A stretch of DNA of 64,000 nt from Dermatemys mawii (lineage: Eukaryota > Chordata > Testudines > Dermatemydidae), in the NCBI GenBank assembly GCA_007922305.1, contig ML677333.1, positions 17,367,272 through 17,431,271 on the forward strand. Reading direction: 5' to 3'. This document shows, piece after piece, positions 20,938 through 33,639 of this stretch. The position numbers and the translations under genes were made by a program. Below the pieces are notes generated by a model, which worked only from the letters and a program-made list of their open reading frames with translations, had not been told where the DNA came from and did not search any database. Numbering within the stretch: the first letter of the stretch is position 1; the number at the start of each line of letters is the position of its first letter.

Positions 20938-21810
20938 TGTGTAACAAAGGGTCATTAGGGAAAGCAAGCAGGAAGAGAAATGATTCAAGATAAGCTAGCT
21001 TCTACACAGATGTTGTCTCTTGGTTCTCAGCTGGAAATGTTTTTCAAGAGAGGGACTGCAACTATAAAAAGCAGGGGAAAAACCACATGACACCATCTCT
21101 CCCATCACCTGTCCATCTCATTCTCTGCACCTGAGAAGTCAAAAGGAAACAGCTGTTGGACTCTGGGGTAGGGGTCCTGACCTGAGAGCTTGGTCAGTAA
21201 TCTGCTGGGGCATGTGCTGAGAGTCTGCTTTGCAGCTAAGAGTTTCTGAGTAAATGTTTTATCTTCATTTTGCTTGTAACCATTTCTGACTTTTATGCTT
21301 CATTACTTATACTCACTTAAAATCTCTTTGTAGTTAATAAACTTATTCTATCTAATCCAGTATGTTTAAATTGAAGGGTTTGGGTAACTATTTAAATAAG
21401 TGGGCATATTATTCCCTTTAGAAATATATTAAGTCCATTATTTCCTTCTGTCCAGAGAGGATTGGGGAGTACAGGACATAAATTTCTTAGGTAAGATCTG
21501 AGACGGGGTGAGGGGGGAGTGTTGGGATCAGTCTGCAGTATAACCAAGGTTGGTGAGAGCCAGAGTCTAGCTGGCATGCACACAGATAATCAGGGTCTGG
21601 CTTGCATGCTGGAAGGCTGTTTGTGAGTAGGCCAAGTGGGAGTTACCACAGCAAGGCATCGTAGAGCACCCAAGAATTCAGGGCAGAGCTGCTACAGCTC
21701 CTCACTAGTCTGGATTGTGCCCCGGTAAAAGGCACAAGGCCTGGCATGTGAAGGAGTGCATTCAGGGACATCAGAAAGGGGACAGGGTGCAGTTAGCCCT
21801 GTAGCTAAAA
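20938..21810 (+). repeat. LTR-like remnant
   Basis: It resembles a long LTR family common in turtles. A CTATAAAAAGC promoter-like motif lies near 21063 and TTAATAAACTT (polyadenylation signal) near 21336. The downstream text AACCAAGGTTGGTGAGAGCC is typical of the family. Ends and target duplication were not resolved. Confidence 0.45.
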
Positions 21811-24585
21811 CAGTAAGGGCCAGTGCTTAAGAAAGAAAATGGACAGAGTCAAAATACCCAGCTTACTTCTGGCCCACAAAACAGTACAATGGGATTCAGT
21901 ATTCCCAATTATTTCCAAATGGAGTCAAGCATATTTATCAAATATCCATTTAAACAGGCATGGAAAGCCTCCACAATCTATGCAGGTTTATTACCAGGGT
22001 TGTGGTATGTTTTCGATGAATGGGGAATGACATCTTCAAGTGGAACGCTCACATCTGCCTGCATAATTAAAAGTAAGTCCTTTAATGCTTCTTGTTGATA
22101 GGATCTCAAATCAAGAGGAGTTAACAGACATAGTTTAGTTTTGAAGAACAGTTTGTCCCTTAAACCAAACAGGGTTGGGTCTAAACTCATAACATACCTT
22201 AAGGCATTTGTGAAAGTAAATAGCAGCAGCTAAGATATGCAGCTAATTCCTGATTAGAGATTGATGGTTTTAGAAGAAGGTGAGAAGACTAAGTGGTCTA
22301 GTGGTTTTTTATAGCCTTTTTATCTTTGGAGAAAAAGATTTATCTGGCAGGTTGCTTTAAAAAAGGTGTCTGCTTGGAATGTTACAGAAATAGCTCAGAG
22401 GCAGTGGATTAGTGAGCAAAGGGCAGCTGAAGCTCTCAAAGATGCCTGATGAGTGTCAGAACCTCGTGTTAGGTAAAATAATAAGTCTTCCCTGGAACTG
22501 TTACTAACAATCCCCTGAGCCCCTAGAACCAGCCACTATTTTTAAAGGAGCCTACAGGGAAATGTTTCCCTTTTCCCCAAATACAAAATACTCCCCATAA
22601 CCATTACAACGGCCTATTTGGCAAGTCCTGCCCTGATGATTGGTTAATGGGACAATATCCTGAAACTCTACAGAGCTATCAAGAGTCATTTTTATAGTTG
22701 TGTGTGCTGCACAGCTGGATTCTTGGGGCAAAATCCTGGCTCCACCAGCAGTATTTCATCCAAGGCACCTACAGTACCTGGCTTATTGATATAAGGATAT
22801 GAAAAACTGTCCCAACAAAAAGTAAATACGTCTATCTTAAAAATGTGTAAAACACTTCTTCAGTAACATGTAGCATATACAGAATCTTTGAGGAAAGGTA
22901 TCAAACCTATCAGGACGCTAACTGAAACCTAACACAGCTATAAAATAATAAAGTTATATAACTAGCAATGGATGCCTGTCTGAATTACTGCATCTTCATT
23001 AGAACCCATGGTACATTTAACTGGGTTTGCCAAAGCCGCTTACTAGAAATTCTATCAATATTTTATTTTAATAGAGGGACCCTCCATACTAAAAGATCCC
23101 AAAGACATTTATAAACTAAAATACATAATTTTCATCCTATACAAATTTATAAAACATTTAGAAACCAAAATCCAGATTTGCAGAGCAAAACTTGGGTCTC
23201 AATCCAAGGTTAACACCCCAAACCTAAGAGTTGCAACATACTTAAATCTGGTTAGGTTCTATTTAAATGTGGAACCTTCAAATTCAGGAACATTTTTGGC
23301 AAAAAACAAAACTCACCAGTATGAGGCAGACACCAGGCATGGAAAATTTCAGCCAGATGGTTAAAGTTTGGCAAAGCTATAATTAGCTGAAACAGAACCT
23401 TATAATGGGAAGTGTCAGGTAACCTTAATAATAGGAAGGACTATCAGCTAAGAAAGTTGGTCAACAGCACAATCTGGCTATCATCTTAGAGTTATTAACC
23501 GTACTGTCAAAGAAATCAAGACATACTTTCATCTGAAATATTCAATATATACTAGAATGGCTGCCATCAATTTAACCCTTATTTTACTTGGATAAAAGGC
23601 TAATGGGCTATTTTCCAGAGTTCTGTAAAAGAGTCCTCAAAGACAGTCAGGTAGGATTTAGATTTCCCAGTTACCACTCCAGAGATTACACAAAGCACCT
23701 GCCAGGGAAGGGAAGAACAACGATGTATATATTTTTCAATCCCAGCAAAACTATTGGCTAAATATTTATAAGCATAAAAAAAGTGAATCAAGCTTTGAAA
23801 TATTAAAATATAGCAAAGAAAAAATGCTTTAATAAGGAAATACTGAAAAAGTAAACTCCACTAATTTACCAGATCAAAAATGAATATTTATTTCCTTTAA
23901 ATATATTCCTGTGCTGAGAGGTAGTCTTACCACAGACTCTTTATTTGGGAGCTAGTTGTTGGATATGAGAAGACAGTTGAGATATTTAAAACATATTGCC
24001 TATTATACCTCTTTGAGTTGGGGGTCTGTGGATTTGATTCTGCTCTAATGTACAGCTGTGTAAATCAAGAAAAACTCCATTCATGTCAATGCTGATGAAA
24101 AACCAGTGTAAGTGTGAAGAGAATCAGGCTCTGTTTTGCAGTCTGCAGTTTTGCAGCTGTTTGGTCCTTAGCTCATTACCTTTTGTAACCTTCCTCAGGA
24201 TAGATTATAGTCCCAGAGTAGCTTTAACAATTGAGAATCCCCAGGACAAGATGTTTTCATGGGTGCATACCTTGTGCTGATACACAGCTATGTGCCTCCC
24301 AAAAATATTCCCATGCTGTACCTCCCCGCAATGTGAGGTTGGAACATGGAAAACTGCAAGGAGGAGCTAGCTGAGACTTAAGCCAGTAGAAGCAGCTTAA
24401 CTAGGGACCTTCGGACTCTGATGTCAGAATATTTTCTACAGCTTTAATTGGATTTTGTGTCCAGTGCTCATTGGCTGTTTGCTCCAAACCCTTCCCTCTG
24501 ACTCTCTTCAGCTCAGCCTCACTCCATAACTTCACTTCATACCCTTCATCTTCGTCCCATCCCTCTTCTCACCCTTCTTCCCTTC
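21811..24585. other. AT-rich sequence with repeat scraps
   Basis: It contains the inverted repeat fragment at 23330-23415 (partner of 17815-18000) and an amniote repeat trace at 24050-24125. No gene was recognised. Confidence 0.45.
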
Positions 24586-25076
24586 TGTAATAGAGTCCTC
24601 AGTGGGTTAGGTGACCTAGTGGTTATCATCCACTCAGTCAGGCGTAGGTTATCTCGGACCCTCCCACATCACTGGGCTCCAACTCAGGGCCCTAGGAGGG
24701 TCAAGAGAGCTGACACTGGGGGTGGACTGAATGGTGTTATTCTCCCTGGGTCACTTCCGACCACTGCTTTCTCTGCTTCTGGTCCCAGATAACGAAAAAG
24801 AACAAATAGAAAGGAAACCAAATCAAGCCATCAGCCCCAACCAGGCTCAGAATACAGTCCTGGTGTGTCAGAGAGGCATATCTAGCTCCTTTTGGCAGGA
24901 GCCTGCAGGGTAGGTCTGCAGTCCATCCCAGCCTCACCCCTTCTGAGCTGCGTTGCTCCCTTTTTCAACCCTGTGCCCTGTTGGAGCACTCTCTGCAAAG
25001 TTGGAGGGGCAGGCTAGTTGGGTCCAGTAGTGTCTTTTAACCCCTTCTGTCCCAGTGTGGGGTTTGTATACCCCAC
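24586..25076 (-). repeat. LTR-like element
   Basis: The minus-strand 5' end carries GTGGGGTATACAAACCCCAC (25076-25057), a hairpin like that at the start of two other LTRs here. The other end is TGTAATAGAGTCCTCAGTGG. A purine-rich AAAAAGAACAAATAG stretch lies inside. No matching target duplication was found. Confidence 0.5.
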
Positions 25077-25303
25077 TATACCTCTCCTTTTCTTTCCATA
25101 TACTTTGATCTCCTCCAAAGTAAACCTATCCAAAAAACCATGACATTTGCTATCCTCACATTGTTCACTCTGCTTGTGTGTTATACTCCTTCCCCCACCT
25201 TATATTGGACGTGTCTATGTAGACAGTAAGCTTTTGGGGGTAGGAACTATCTCCTTCACCGGCGGTGTCCAATACATTCGCCACTAGCCACAAGTGGCTA
25301 ATA

Positions 25304-25560
25304 AGAACATAACATAAGAAAGGCCATACTGGGTCAGACCAAAGGTCCATCTAGCTCAGTATCCTGTCTACCGACAGTGGCCAATGCCAGGTGCCCCGGA
25401 GTAAGGGAACTTAACAGGTAATGATCAAGTGATCTCTCTCCTGCCATCCATCACCCCCCTCTGACAGAGGTTAGGGACACCATTCCTTACCCATCCTGGC
25501 TAATAGCCATTAATTGACAACCTCCATGAATGTATCCAGTTCTCTTTTAAACCCTATTAT
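25304..25560 (-). mobile_element. CR1 LINE 3' end nested in hAT
   Basis: The minus strand ends GGACCTTTGGTCTGACCCAG followed by TATGGCC, the CR1 3' terminus. It is the same subfamily as 17394-17683. The hAT sequence resumes beyond about 25630. Confidence 0.85.
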
Positions 25561-25651
25561 AGTCCTAATAGGCTAAACCCTTTTAAATAACAGGGTTCTC
25601 TTTTAAACCCTGTTATAATCCTAATAGGCTATTGAATTGTGGCTAATACAT
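25540..25651. repeat. Tandem duplication with 56-bp period
   Basis: TTCTCTTTTAAACCCT begins at 25540 and again at 25596. Both copies continue through TTATA(A/G)TCCTAATAGGCTA. It spans the far edge of the CR1 insertion. Confidence 0.85.
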
Positions 25652-26164
25652 GTGGCTTTTTTATAATGTGGCTAATAAGAAAAATTCAAAACCACAAGGG
25701 TGACTAGCAGTGTGGCTAGCATCAAATTTCTATTGGGCACCGCTGTCCTACACTATGTTTATGCAGTACACTCAGCGGGGCCTCATTCTCAGTTGGTCCC
25801 TACACAATATCATGATAAACACAATAATTTTGAGCGATGTCTCATATCACACATACCACTAGGTTCAGTCAGTTGAATTTACAGAATCTGTTCTCCCTTT
25901 CAGTTTAAGGAATGTGGTGTGAGGTTTCGTTAAATAAGCATTATAAAAAATGGAGACTTAAAGTCAGTAGTAAACCTAGGAGTTCCTGGATCTCAGCCCT
26001 GTGAACGTTCCTCTATACCCACAGAGGATTATGGATTGGCAGAGGAAGATTCCTTTCACCAAACTTGTGCTTTCCCTGAAATATTTAGAAACTAATTTGA
26101 GCCAGATCAGAATAATTCAGGGGACTAAGGAACTGACTACATATCTGATTTAACTAAACATTAC

Positions 26165-26184
26165 ATACACACACACACACACAC
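26165..26184. repeat. (CA)n microsatellite
   Basis: An uninterrupted CA run of about ten units. Confidence 0.9.
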
Positions 26185-26899
26185 CCCCTAGCAATAAAAT
26201 GGATGCATAATCTACTGTACATGTATGAAATGTGATTTCAAACCCTCATAACTTTGTCAAATCAAAATCAATTTCAGATGGAGCACAAAAAAGCATTTCT
26301 GACTGGACTAGTCCCCTGTTAAATTTTATCTTCTTATCACCAGCCATTTCAGTGCTACAGCTGCTCAAAAACATTCACAAGATTTTTTTCTATAATAGGA
26401 AGAGTTCATTTTTTTTCTACCCTCCTCTCATTCAAAATTATCTGAATATTATTTGCTCAAACTTCCAAGAGCAATTCACCTTCATGCAGAAACCAAGCTT
26501 AGAAAAGTTCAGCCCCAAAGAAGAAAGTTTCAGAAAGTTATGTGGGAGACTAAACATTGGGAATTATAATGGAAACCTGTTATGCAACCTTAAGTACAGG
26601 AGTCACAACCACATTTTGCTCTAATGCAGTAGCTGTACACCGACATAACTAGCAGTTATCACAACAGTTTTGGAAATCTTATATATTAGGCACAAGAGAA
26701 GAGCCAACAGACAACCACAAACCTAGGGATACCACAGGTCAATGTTCGGAAAAATAAAACTCAGCTCAAACATTTGTCCATTAAATTGCTCACCATTTTG
26801 CAATGTGACAAAGAAGAGGGAATTTTCAGTATTAAAAAACTAAGTTTGCAATTATTACACAATTTGTCTCTAGGTTCTTTTATCCTAATAACTCTAATT

Positions 26900-27673
26900 C
26901 AGGGGTGGGCAAACTTTTTGACTTGAGGCCCACATATGGGTTGCAAAGTTATATGGAGGGCCAGGTAGGAAAGGCTGTGCCTCCCCCAACAGTCTGGCCT
27001 CACCCACTATCCAACATCCTCCCACTTCCCCCACCCCCTGACTGCTCCCTTCAACCCATCCAACACCCCCTGCTCCCTGACCACTCCTCCAAAGACCCCC
27101 CACCCCTAACCACCATCCCCCACAGGACTCCACCCCCTATCTAAACCCCCCGGCTCCTTGTCCCCTGACTGCCCCCTCCCAAGATCCCCCACCTAACTGC
27201 CTCCCAGGACCTCCCCACCCAACTCCCCCCTGCTCCTTGTCCCCTGATTACCCCAACCCCTGTCCACACACTTACACCCTGACAGGCCCCCTGGACTTCC
27301 ACGCCTATCCACCCATCCCCTGACCACCACCCCAGAACCTCCACCTCATCCAACCACCTCCTGACTCCTGTCCCCTGATGACCACCTCTGGGGACCTCCT
27401 TTCTCCTTATCCAAGCCCCTGGCCCCAGCTTACCCCATGCTGCTCAGAGCAGCACGTCTGGAAACCACAGGGCTCGCTGGAGCTAGACATGCTGCCCCCA
27501 CAGAAGTTCACAGTCCTGCCAGAGCCACCCACACTGCTGGCGCGATGAGGCTGTTTGGAGGGGGGACAGCAGGGGAGGAGCCGGGGTAGCCTTCCTGTTT
27601 GGGAGCTCAGGGGCTGGGCAGGATGGTTTTGCAGGCCGGATGTGGCCCACAGGCCATAGTTTACCCACCTTTG
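26900..27673. mobile_element. Non-autonomous hAT with C-rich core and 8-bp target duplication
   Basis: It starts CAGGGGTGGGCAAACTTT and ends AGTTTACCCACCTTTG. CTCTAATT (26892-26899) and CTCTAATC (27674-27681) flank it. The interior (about 26990-27420) is a C-rich, loosely periodic array (CTCCTTGTCCCCTGACTGCC and similar), so the minus strand is G-rich and could form quadruplexes. Frames in it are compositional. Confidence 0.9.
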
Positions 27674-27681
27674 CTCTAATC

Positions 27682-30600
27682 AGAAACAATGTTTTGGTTT
27701 TAGGGGGTTATTTCATTCAATTTGGTTTCTGTTTATTTGAAAACTCAGACTGTCTGGATACTCCTTTAAAAAAAATGCCAGAATATCCTTTGTTTACCCT
27801 TGGATATAGATTATGTGATAACTTGCCTCTTCCATCAGTACTGTCAGCCTGTATGTAAACAGCTGAGTAACAAGGTTTTTGTGATTGTGTCTCTCTCTAA
27901 ATCCCCTTTTCTACTCAGGTGCTAGCGAAACTGGGCAGTCATGTGTAGCTCCTTCAAGCTTAAACACATCCCTTCATTCTGCATGGAAGTGCCTAGCAGT
28001 TCTCGCTTCCTTATAAATATTAATTCTCAGAGTCAAGCATCTCATACAGGAGGTGACAGATTTTAAAAACAAAAAGATGACATTGTTGAACCAATAACGA
28101 CCCTAGGAACAAAGTGTGAAATGGCTCCCAGGCAGAGTTGTGGACCCTTGGGTCCATGTTTTTAGAAGCCTGTTACAACTCATCTTTAGGATGCAAGGTG
28201 CAATTCATGGTTGACTCAATTGTTTTGCTTGAACTATCCCCAATTTGGGGACTAGCCAAAAAGGTGGCTAGACACTCCTCATTGTGCCACCCTTACTCAG
28301 GTCCCGTAGTACTTTGCTCTGTGGGCAGTCACAATGAAGCCATTAGAATGAATACGGTATTATTCAAATTGAGTAACAGCAGCAGAATGTGACTGCATGG
28401 AAGGTGGGAAGAATGGGGGAAAGCAATAAATAGACTATGAAGTAGTGTATGCATCCCTACCACATTGAATATACTGATTGACAGCTGTTTCTAACAGTGT
28501 ATAGAAAAGTTGGGCCCTATCCTGAGTGTATGAGATCAGGGGAGTGCCCAGTATATTTTTGAATGGGTGATTGGAGTTCAATTGTCAGTGCATTACAACA
28601 TTTTCTTGGCACATACAGAAAAATAATTTTGAATGACCGGACAATGTCTTAATATAACTCACCCTTTCCTAATTTGGATTCTGATCCACAAACACTTACC
28701 ATGGCCATAACTTCCCACTGAAGTGAATGGGAGTACTCAAGTGTGTAAAGCTGATCATGTGCATTAGCGTTTGCAGGTTCATGTATAAATTTTTACCTTT
28801 TATAGTCTTCCATCATCTCCTTTAATTCAGAAAGGACAGCACTGATTAACTCAGACGGGAAATGTGAAACTGCTGTGCAAAGACCCAGGCCCTTAGCCTA
28901 CACCTGATGAAATCCTTGGTAGCAGTAAGGGGCTCTTGGGTTGCATTTCTGGAGAGCTTTTTGGTCATTAGAATTCTTGGCAGAAGAAACGATGGGTCAG
29001 AAATAACCAGGTGAAGTTGTCAAGATTAAAAGCAGTTGCACAAATTACAATGAAATAAAGCTAGGAAGATTTTTTTTAAAATCACTCTTAAAATACAGAG
29101 CAGGCATTTAAACCTTTAACTCTTACCGCAATTATTATTTTTTTATGTGGAGATTAATTTGAATGCACAATTTAGTAAAACTGTTTAGTCAAAACAGGAA
29201 TAATGGCATCTGGCAGAATCCCTGCTCTTGATTGACCATTTTTTCTACCAAGATTATTAACAACTATTTCAAAGCCTTGCTGAGTTGTTTCAATCTCTCT
29301 TCATTCAAACTAGAAAATGTATCTAACCTAACATCTTATACTCAAGGTGCCCTAATTCTGATGTTTCTGGATTGTCCTCTGCTGGAATTGAATCTTGTGT
29401 GTCAGCATTTGTGCTATAATAGGAGCAGCTGTTTGTTAGGGTGTTTTTTATATACTTCAGAAATTTGCCAGAATCTGCCTATTTACAAGATGCTCATTTA
29501 AATAGGTATTTCAATTTGTGTTATGAATGGATATTTTCTATACCACTTGACTACAGAAGTCTGAACTCCTTTTGCACTGTGTTTCTTTTTTACATAAAGC
29601 CAACACATATGATTTTACATTGTTTACGGTCACAATGACAATTAATGTTATCTTTTAGGGGTAAACAGGCACTCAGATATAAGTGCTACACTGGCTGGCT
29701 ACTAGCACTTAGATAAACAGTGTTTTTCAGGGAAAGTATTTAAACTTATTGACTAAAGCTATGCCTCTACCTTGATCTTAAGAATACATGCAAATCAGTC
29801 ACAAGGTTATTTGAATTTGATCCAAGATCCTGTTCTTCCAGTACCTTGAGGTTTGGTACATTCTATGGGCTACTAAAAAGAAAACAACACAAATTTAACC
29901 TCTGTATCAGAGGTAATCATTTTTACATCAAATTTCCACTGTCCAAGTGCCCTTATGTGCACATGAGCAATTCACAAGACTGTAGGAGTTTCTTCCTTGA
30001 AGTGGTCATGTTGGGTGGCTCCACTTTGGAGAAACAGAGTGCATCTGAGATCAGCAGTTCTATTTATCAGATTATAACCTAGAATATGTGTATAAACGTG
30101 TTTATCAGCTGAGTGTGTGTGCAAAAATTACATCTATTTCAATATTATATGCTGTCACCTGTGAGAGGAGTTATTTTCTCACAGACAGCTGTATTTTGCA
30201 CAAGGAAATTTTTGATCATGAGCGTAGTTTAGAGTGTTAGGAGAGAAATATGATGTAAGGAAAGGGGCCTTGTTCCTCTCACTCATATAAGAGTGTTATA
30301 GGTTCTAAAATAGGCATATGCAGTCATATGTTCTTGTGGTATTTACTATAACCTGCATGCTACTTTTACAGTATGTCAAGGTCTGGTGAAATCACTTTAT
30401 GATTTTTCAATGGATGGTAAAAATGGAATGAACAGTATTACTAGGAGGCTGAAAATCTGCCTATTTATGAATAAGGGATTGAGGCTTAAAATAGAAGTCT
30501 CTCTTTATTGATCACACACTGCTTCTGTGACTAAAAAATTAAAGCTAGATAATGTAAGGGTGAAGATCTCAACATGCAAGAGTGCGCACCAGTGGTAGCA

Positions 30601-30974
30601 AGCTCACACCGAGGACCACCAGAAGGGTGGGCTAAAACCAGACCAGTGTTTAAATTTTTAAACTTCTATTTAATAGAGACAGAAAAATGCAACTCTCTTG
30701 GTCATGGGAATAATCCCATGGACTTCAATGGGACTCCTCATACGAGTAAAGGGATCCTGCGTTAGCAGCAAAACCAGGGTATAACCACGGTTCACCTTCT
30801 CCCCTCTCCCTTCAAATGGCATAATCTCAACCATAAAGCAGAAATACAATAACAAGCCATCTAAGTCTATTGAAACTCATTATTATAGAGTAGGATCAAA
30901 GGCAAAAATAAGGAAAGTACAAGTTAAGAATTACTTAGACCAGTTAAATGTCCTCATGTTGGCAAGACTCAATG
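27682..30974. other. Intergenic sequence with one amniote repeat trace
   Basis: 28670-28790 contains ACTTCCCACTGAAGTGAATG and TGTAAAGCTGATCATGTGCA, an ancient dispersed repeat type. No gene was recognised. Confidence 0.45.
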
Positions 30975-31812
30975 AAATCCTTAAGTATTCTAGGATTTAA
31001 CTGGTGGAAGAGACCTCTGAGCCATTAGCAATTACCTCCGAGAGCTCAAGGAGAATGGAGAGAGCCCAGAGGACTGGAAAAGAAAAAAATACAGTCCCTA
31101 TCTATAAAAAGGGGAATAAGAACAACCCATGAATTTATTGTCCAGTTAGCTTAACTTTGGTGTCCAGAAAGACAATGGGGCAAATAGTCAAATATTAGCT
31201 TGAAAGTCCCTAGAAGATAAGGAACAGTCAACATGGAATTATCAGGAGGATAAGGGGAAGCTGTACATGTGATAGATCTTGACTTCATGTGTGAGACGGT
31301 ATCAAAAGCCTTGCTGATATTCTCATTGAACAAACTAACTAGGGAAATACTGCCTAGATGAACCTACTATAAAGTGGACGCACAACTGATTGGAAGAGTT
31401 TACCCAGAGGTTCAATGGTTCACAATTGAGCTGGAAGGACACACTGAGTAGGGCCCTGTAGGGATCTGTCTTGTGTCCGGTTCTATTCAATAGCTTCACA
31501 AATGATTTGGATAATGGCACAGAGAGCACACTTATAAAATTGGTGGATGATACCAAGCTGAGAGAGGTTGCAGGCACTTTGGGAGACAGGATTAGAATTC
31601 AAAATGACCTTGAAAAACTGGAGAAGTGGTCTGAAATAAACAGGATGAAGTTCAATAAAGACAAATACCAAATACTACATTTAGGAAGGAATAATCAGTT
31701 GCACAAATACAAAATAGGAAATGACCACGTAGGAAGGAGTACTGCAGAAAAAGATATGAGGATTATAGTAGATCACAACTAAAATTAGTCCTGCATTTCT
31801 ATGATTCTATCA
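30975..31812 (+). mobile_element. CR1 LINE fragment with reverse-transcriptase remains
   Basis: Translated pieces match the CR1 reverse transcriptase. There is an IYKKG-type segment near 31100. An open stretch at 31471-31782 carries PVLFNSFTNDLD, then KLVDDTKL, where Val-Asp-Asp is the catalytic motif C (usually ADD in this family). Internal stops and small deletions break it. An abrupt join near 31790 leads to TTTCTATGATTCTAT, the CR1 3' terminal repeat. Confidence 0.85.
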
Positions 31813-32007
31813 TCATATTTTTTTCCTTCTAAACATGCATCTGACTATAGCAGGCAAATTACGTGGCTCGAAAGAACATCTTTGTAGAGAATAAAAAATA
31901 TTGATAATACTTCTACATCAACCTGAGTTCTGCATTTCAGGCAATAATATGCTGCATTAATCTAATATTTATCACCTAAACCTTTAAATATAAGGAAGAT
32001 AAAAGGT

Positions 32008-32077
32008 CAGTGCAGAAGAATAGCAGAGAAATACCTGACACAGAAATAGTGTCAGGTATTCCTCTGCTATTCCACTG
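32008..32077. repeat. Near-perfect hairpin, miRNA-precursor-sized
   Basis: The left arm 32018-32041 and right arm 32049-32072 pair at 23 of 24 positions around a 7-base loop. CAGTG (32008-32012) and CACTG (32073-32077) extend the stem after a 5-base bulge. The total is about 70 bases. It could be a tiny inverted-repeat element or a small-RNA precursor. Confidence 0.85.
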
Positions 32078-32639
32078 GCTGATTAGTGCTATGGGAAGTA
32101 TTACTATTTATATAAATTAATGTTTACACATATTATGTTCAAATAAAACTACAGATTTTTATAGGGAGACTAGAAGTCATTGCTCTTTTTTAAAAATAAG
32201 ATGGATTATATGGGGAAATAAGGTCATCAAAATATTTTTCAGTGAGTAGCAAAATTTAAACGTGATAACACGATTGTTTGACAATCTGAGGGAAGCATTC
32301 AACATTTATTTCTTTAAAGTATATATTTCACTATATTTTATACTTGGAAAATATTCCAAAACCCCAGCAGCATTAAAGTGATATAATTTGATCAATTAAT
32401 CACTTAACACCACTTGAACAATTCAAGACCAAATCCTATAGTCAGCTACATGGGTCTGAAATGGAGCCAAAATATCATGTTTCAAATGTTTGGGAAAGGC
32501 AGTGAGGAGCAGGAAGAAGGGGATTCAGTAGTTGTCTAGGAGCTCAACATAGTCTCTCTTTGCAGTGGGATTTTTGCATACATTGTGAAAGTGGCGATTT
32601 CATGGTGGGGCAAGAAATGAGTCATGTTAGTGATTGTTC

Positions 32640-33440
32640 CTGCAAGCCTACAATCTTCCTGAATGTCTATAAGGCACCTACTGAGCTTTTGGTGCTATAT
32701 AAATAATAATGATAGCAACAGTAGAACAGTAACATGCAAGCCACAGTGCTGCAGCTTGGGGCTGAGTGTTCTGTTCCACAGCTCTGTGTGCACCTCTCGG
32801 AGCTCACAGCCAATTTACTCAGACGTGATAGGAAATAACACCCCTTTTGGAACACTACTCTCTGTCTAACCTATATCATACTCCCATCTTCACATAGAAG
32901 ATATTCCTCCAAACTGAGTATGCTCATCACTTACTTGTGTTTGTTGTAAGATCACAAGTTTAGCTATATCCCAGATTGTGTCCCTGTGCATAAAGAAGAG
33001 AAAGACCTGTGTTTCCCCTACCATCCTTATGTGGGATACCCAGGATTGGCTCCTCATACATAGAGATAAGATTCTGTTTCCTTACTTCCCACTTGGCTGG
33101 AAGTAGGTAGAGCCCTGGCAAAGAGAACTGAAACAGTATGGGGAGGGAGTAATTTGCTTTTGATATAAGAAATTCCTCTTGGAGCAAGGGGAAAGCAAGC
33201 ATAGCACTGTAAGTCCCTGTGCCACAGTTCCTTCCCAGAGATGCTATTGGGGCAGCACAGCAATATACCTCCCATGCCTATGGGCTGTAGCTTAGTGACA
33301 CAATCTATCCTGTCAGGTAGATTGTAAACTTTCTGGGTCAGGGACTGTGTTCTTTGAAACGTGTCTGTAAATGCCAACACAGTGGGACCCTGATCCCAGA
33401 TGAGGTTTCTATGTACTACTGTAATAGAAATAAATAATAC
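32640..33440. repeat. Ancient amniote repeat traces
   Basis: GGTGCTATATAAATAATAAT (32692-32711) and AGATTGTAAACTTTCTGGG followed by TCAGGGACTGTG (about 33320-33350) match a dispersed repeat type whose opposite strand reads like CAGTCCCTG...TTTACAATCTA. The 130-codon frame across 33054-33446 lies over it and is not coding. Confidence 0.4.
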
Positions 33441-33639
33441 TATCACATAGTAGTTAGAGATTAAAATGAAGCATTACATCATGAAGTCCACCCCCAGCAA
33501 AATCAGATTACATTCCCCTGCATAGAACATTACTGCCAGTATTTTAGGATCAAAATATTTAAGAAAGTAGTAGTATTCTTTTGGTATAATGAATAGAATG
33601 ATTAGAGCTAGTTGGAATAAAACAGTTGCTGTTTATACT

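Larger units (their letters stand above)
25260..25745. mobile_element. hAT element (MER5-like) split by a CR1 insertion
   Basis: Ends CGGCGGTGTCCAATA and TATTGGGCACCGCTG form an inverted pair. The flanking 8-bp duplication is TCCTTCAC (25252-25259) and TCCTACAC (25746-25753). The repeated GCCACAAGTGGCTA and ATGTGGCTAATA interior recalls mammalian MER5-type hAT elements. A CR1 copy sits inside it. Confidence 0.85.

Noticed and set aside
26232..26624. 130-codon plus-strand frame
   Set aside because: AT-rich chance frame, no motif, no splice or promoter context.
33054..33446. 130-codon minus-strand frame
   Set aside because: Overlaps an ancient dispersed repeat; no conserved domain seen.
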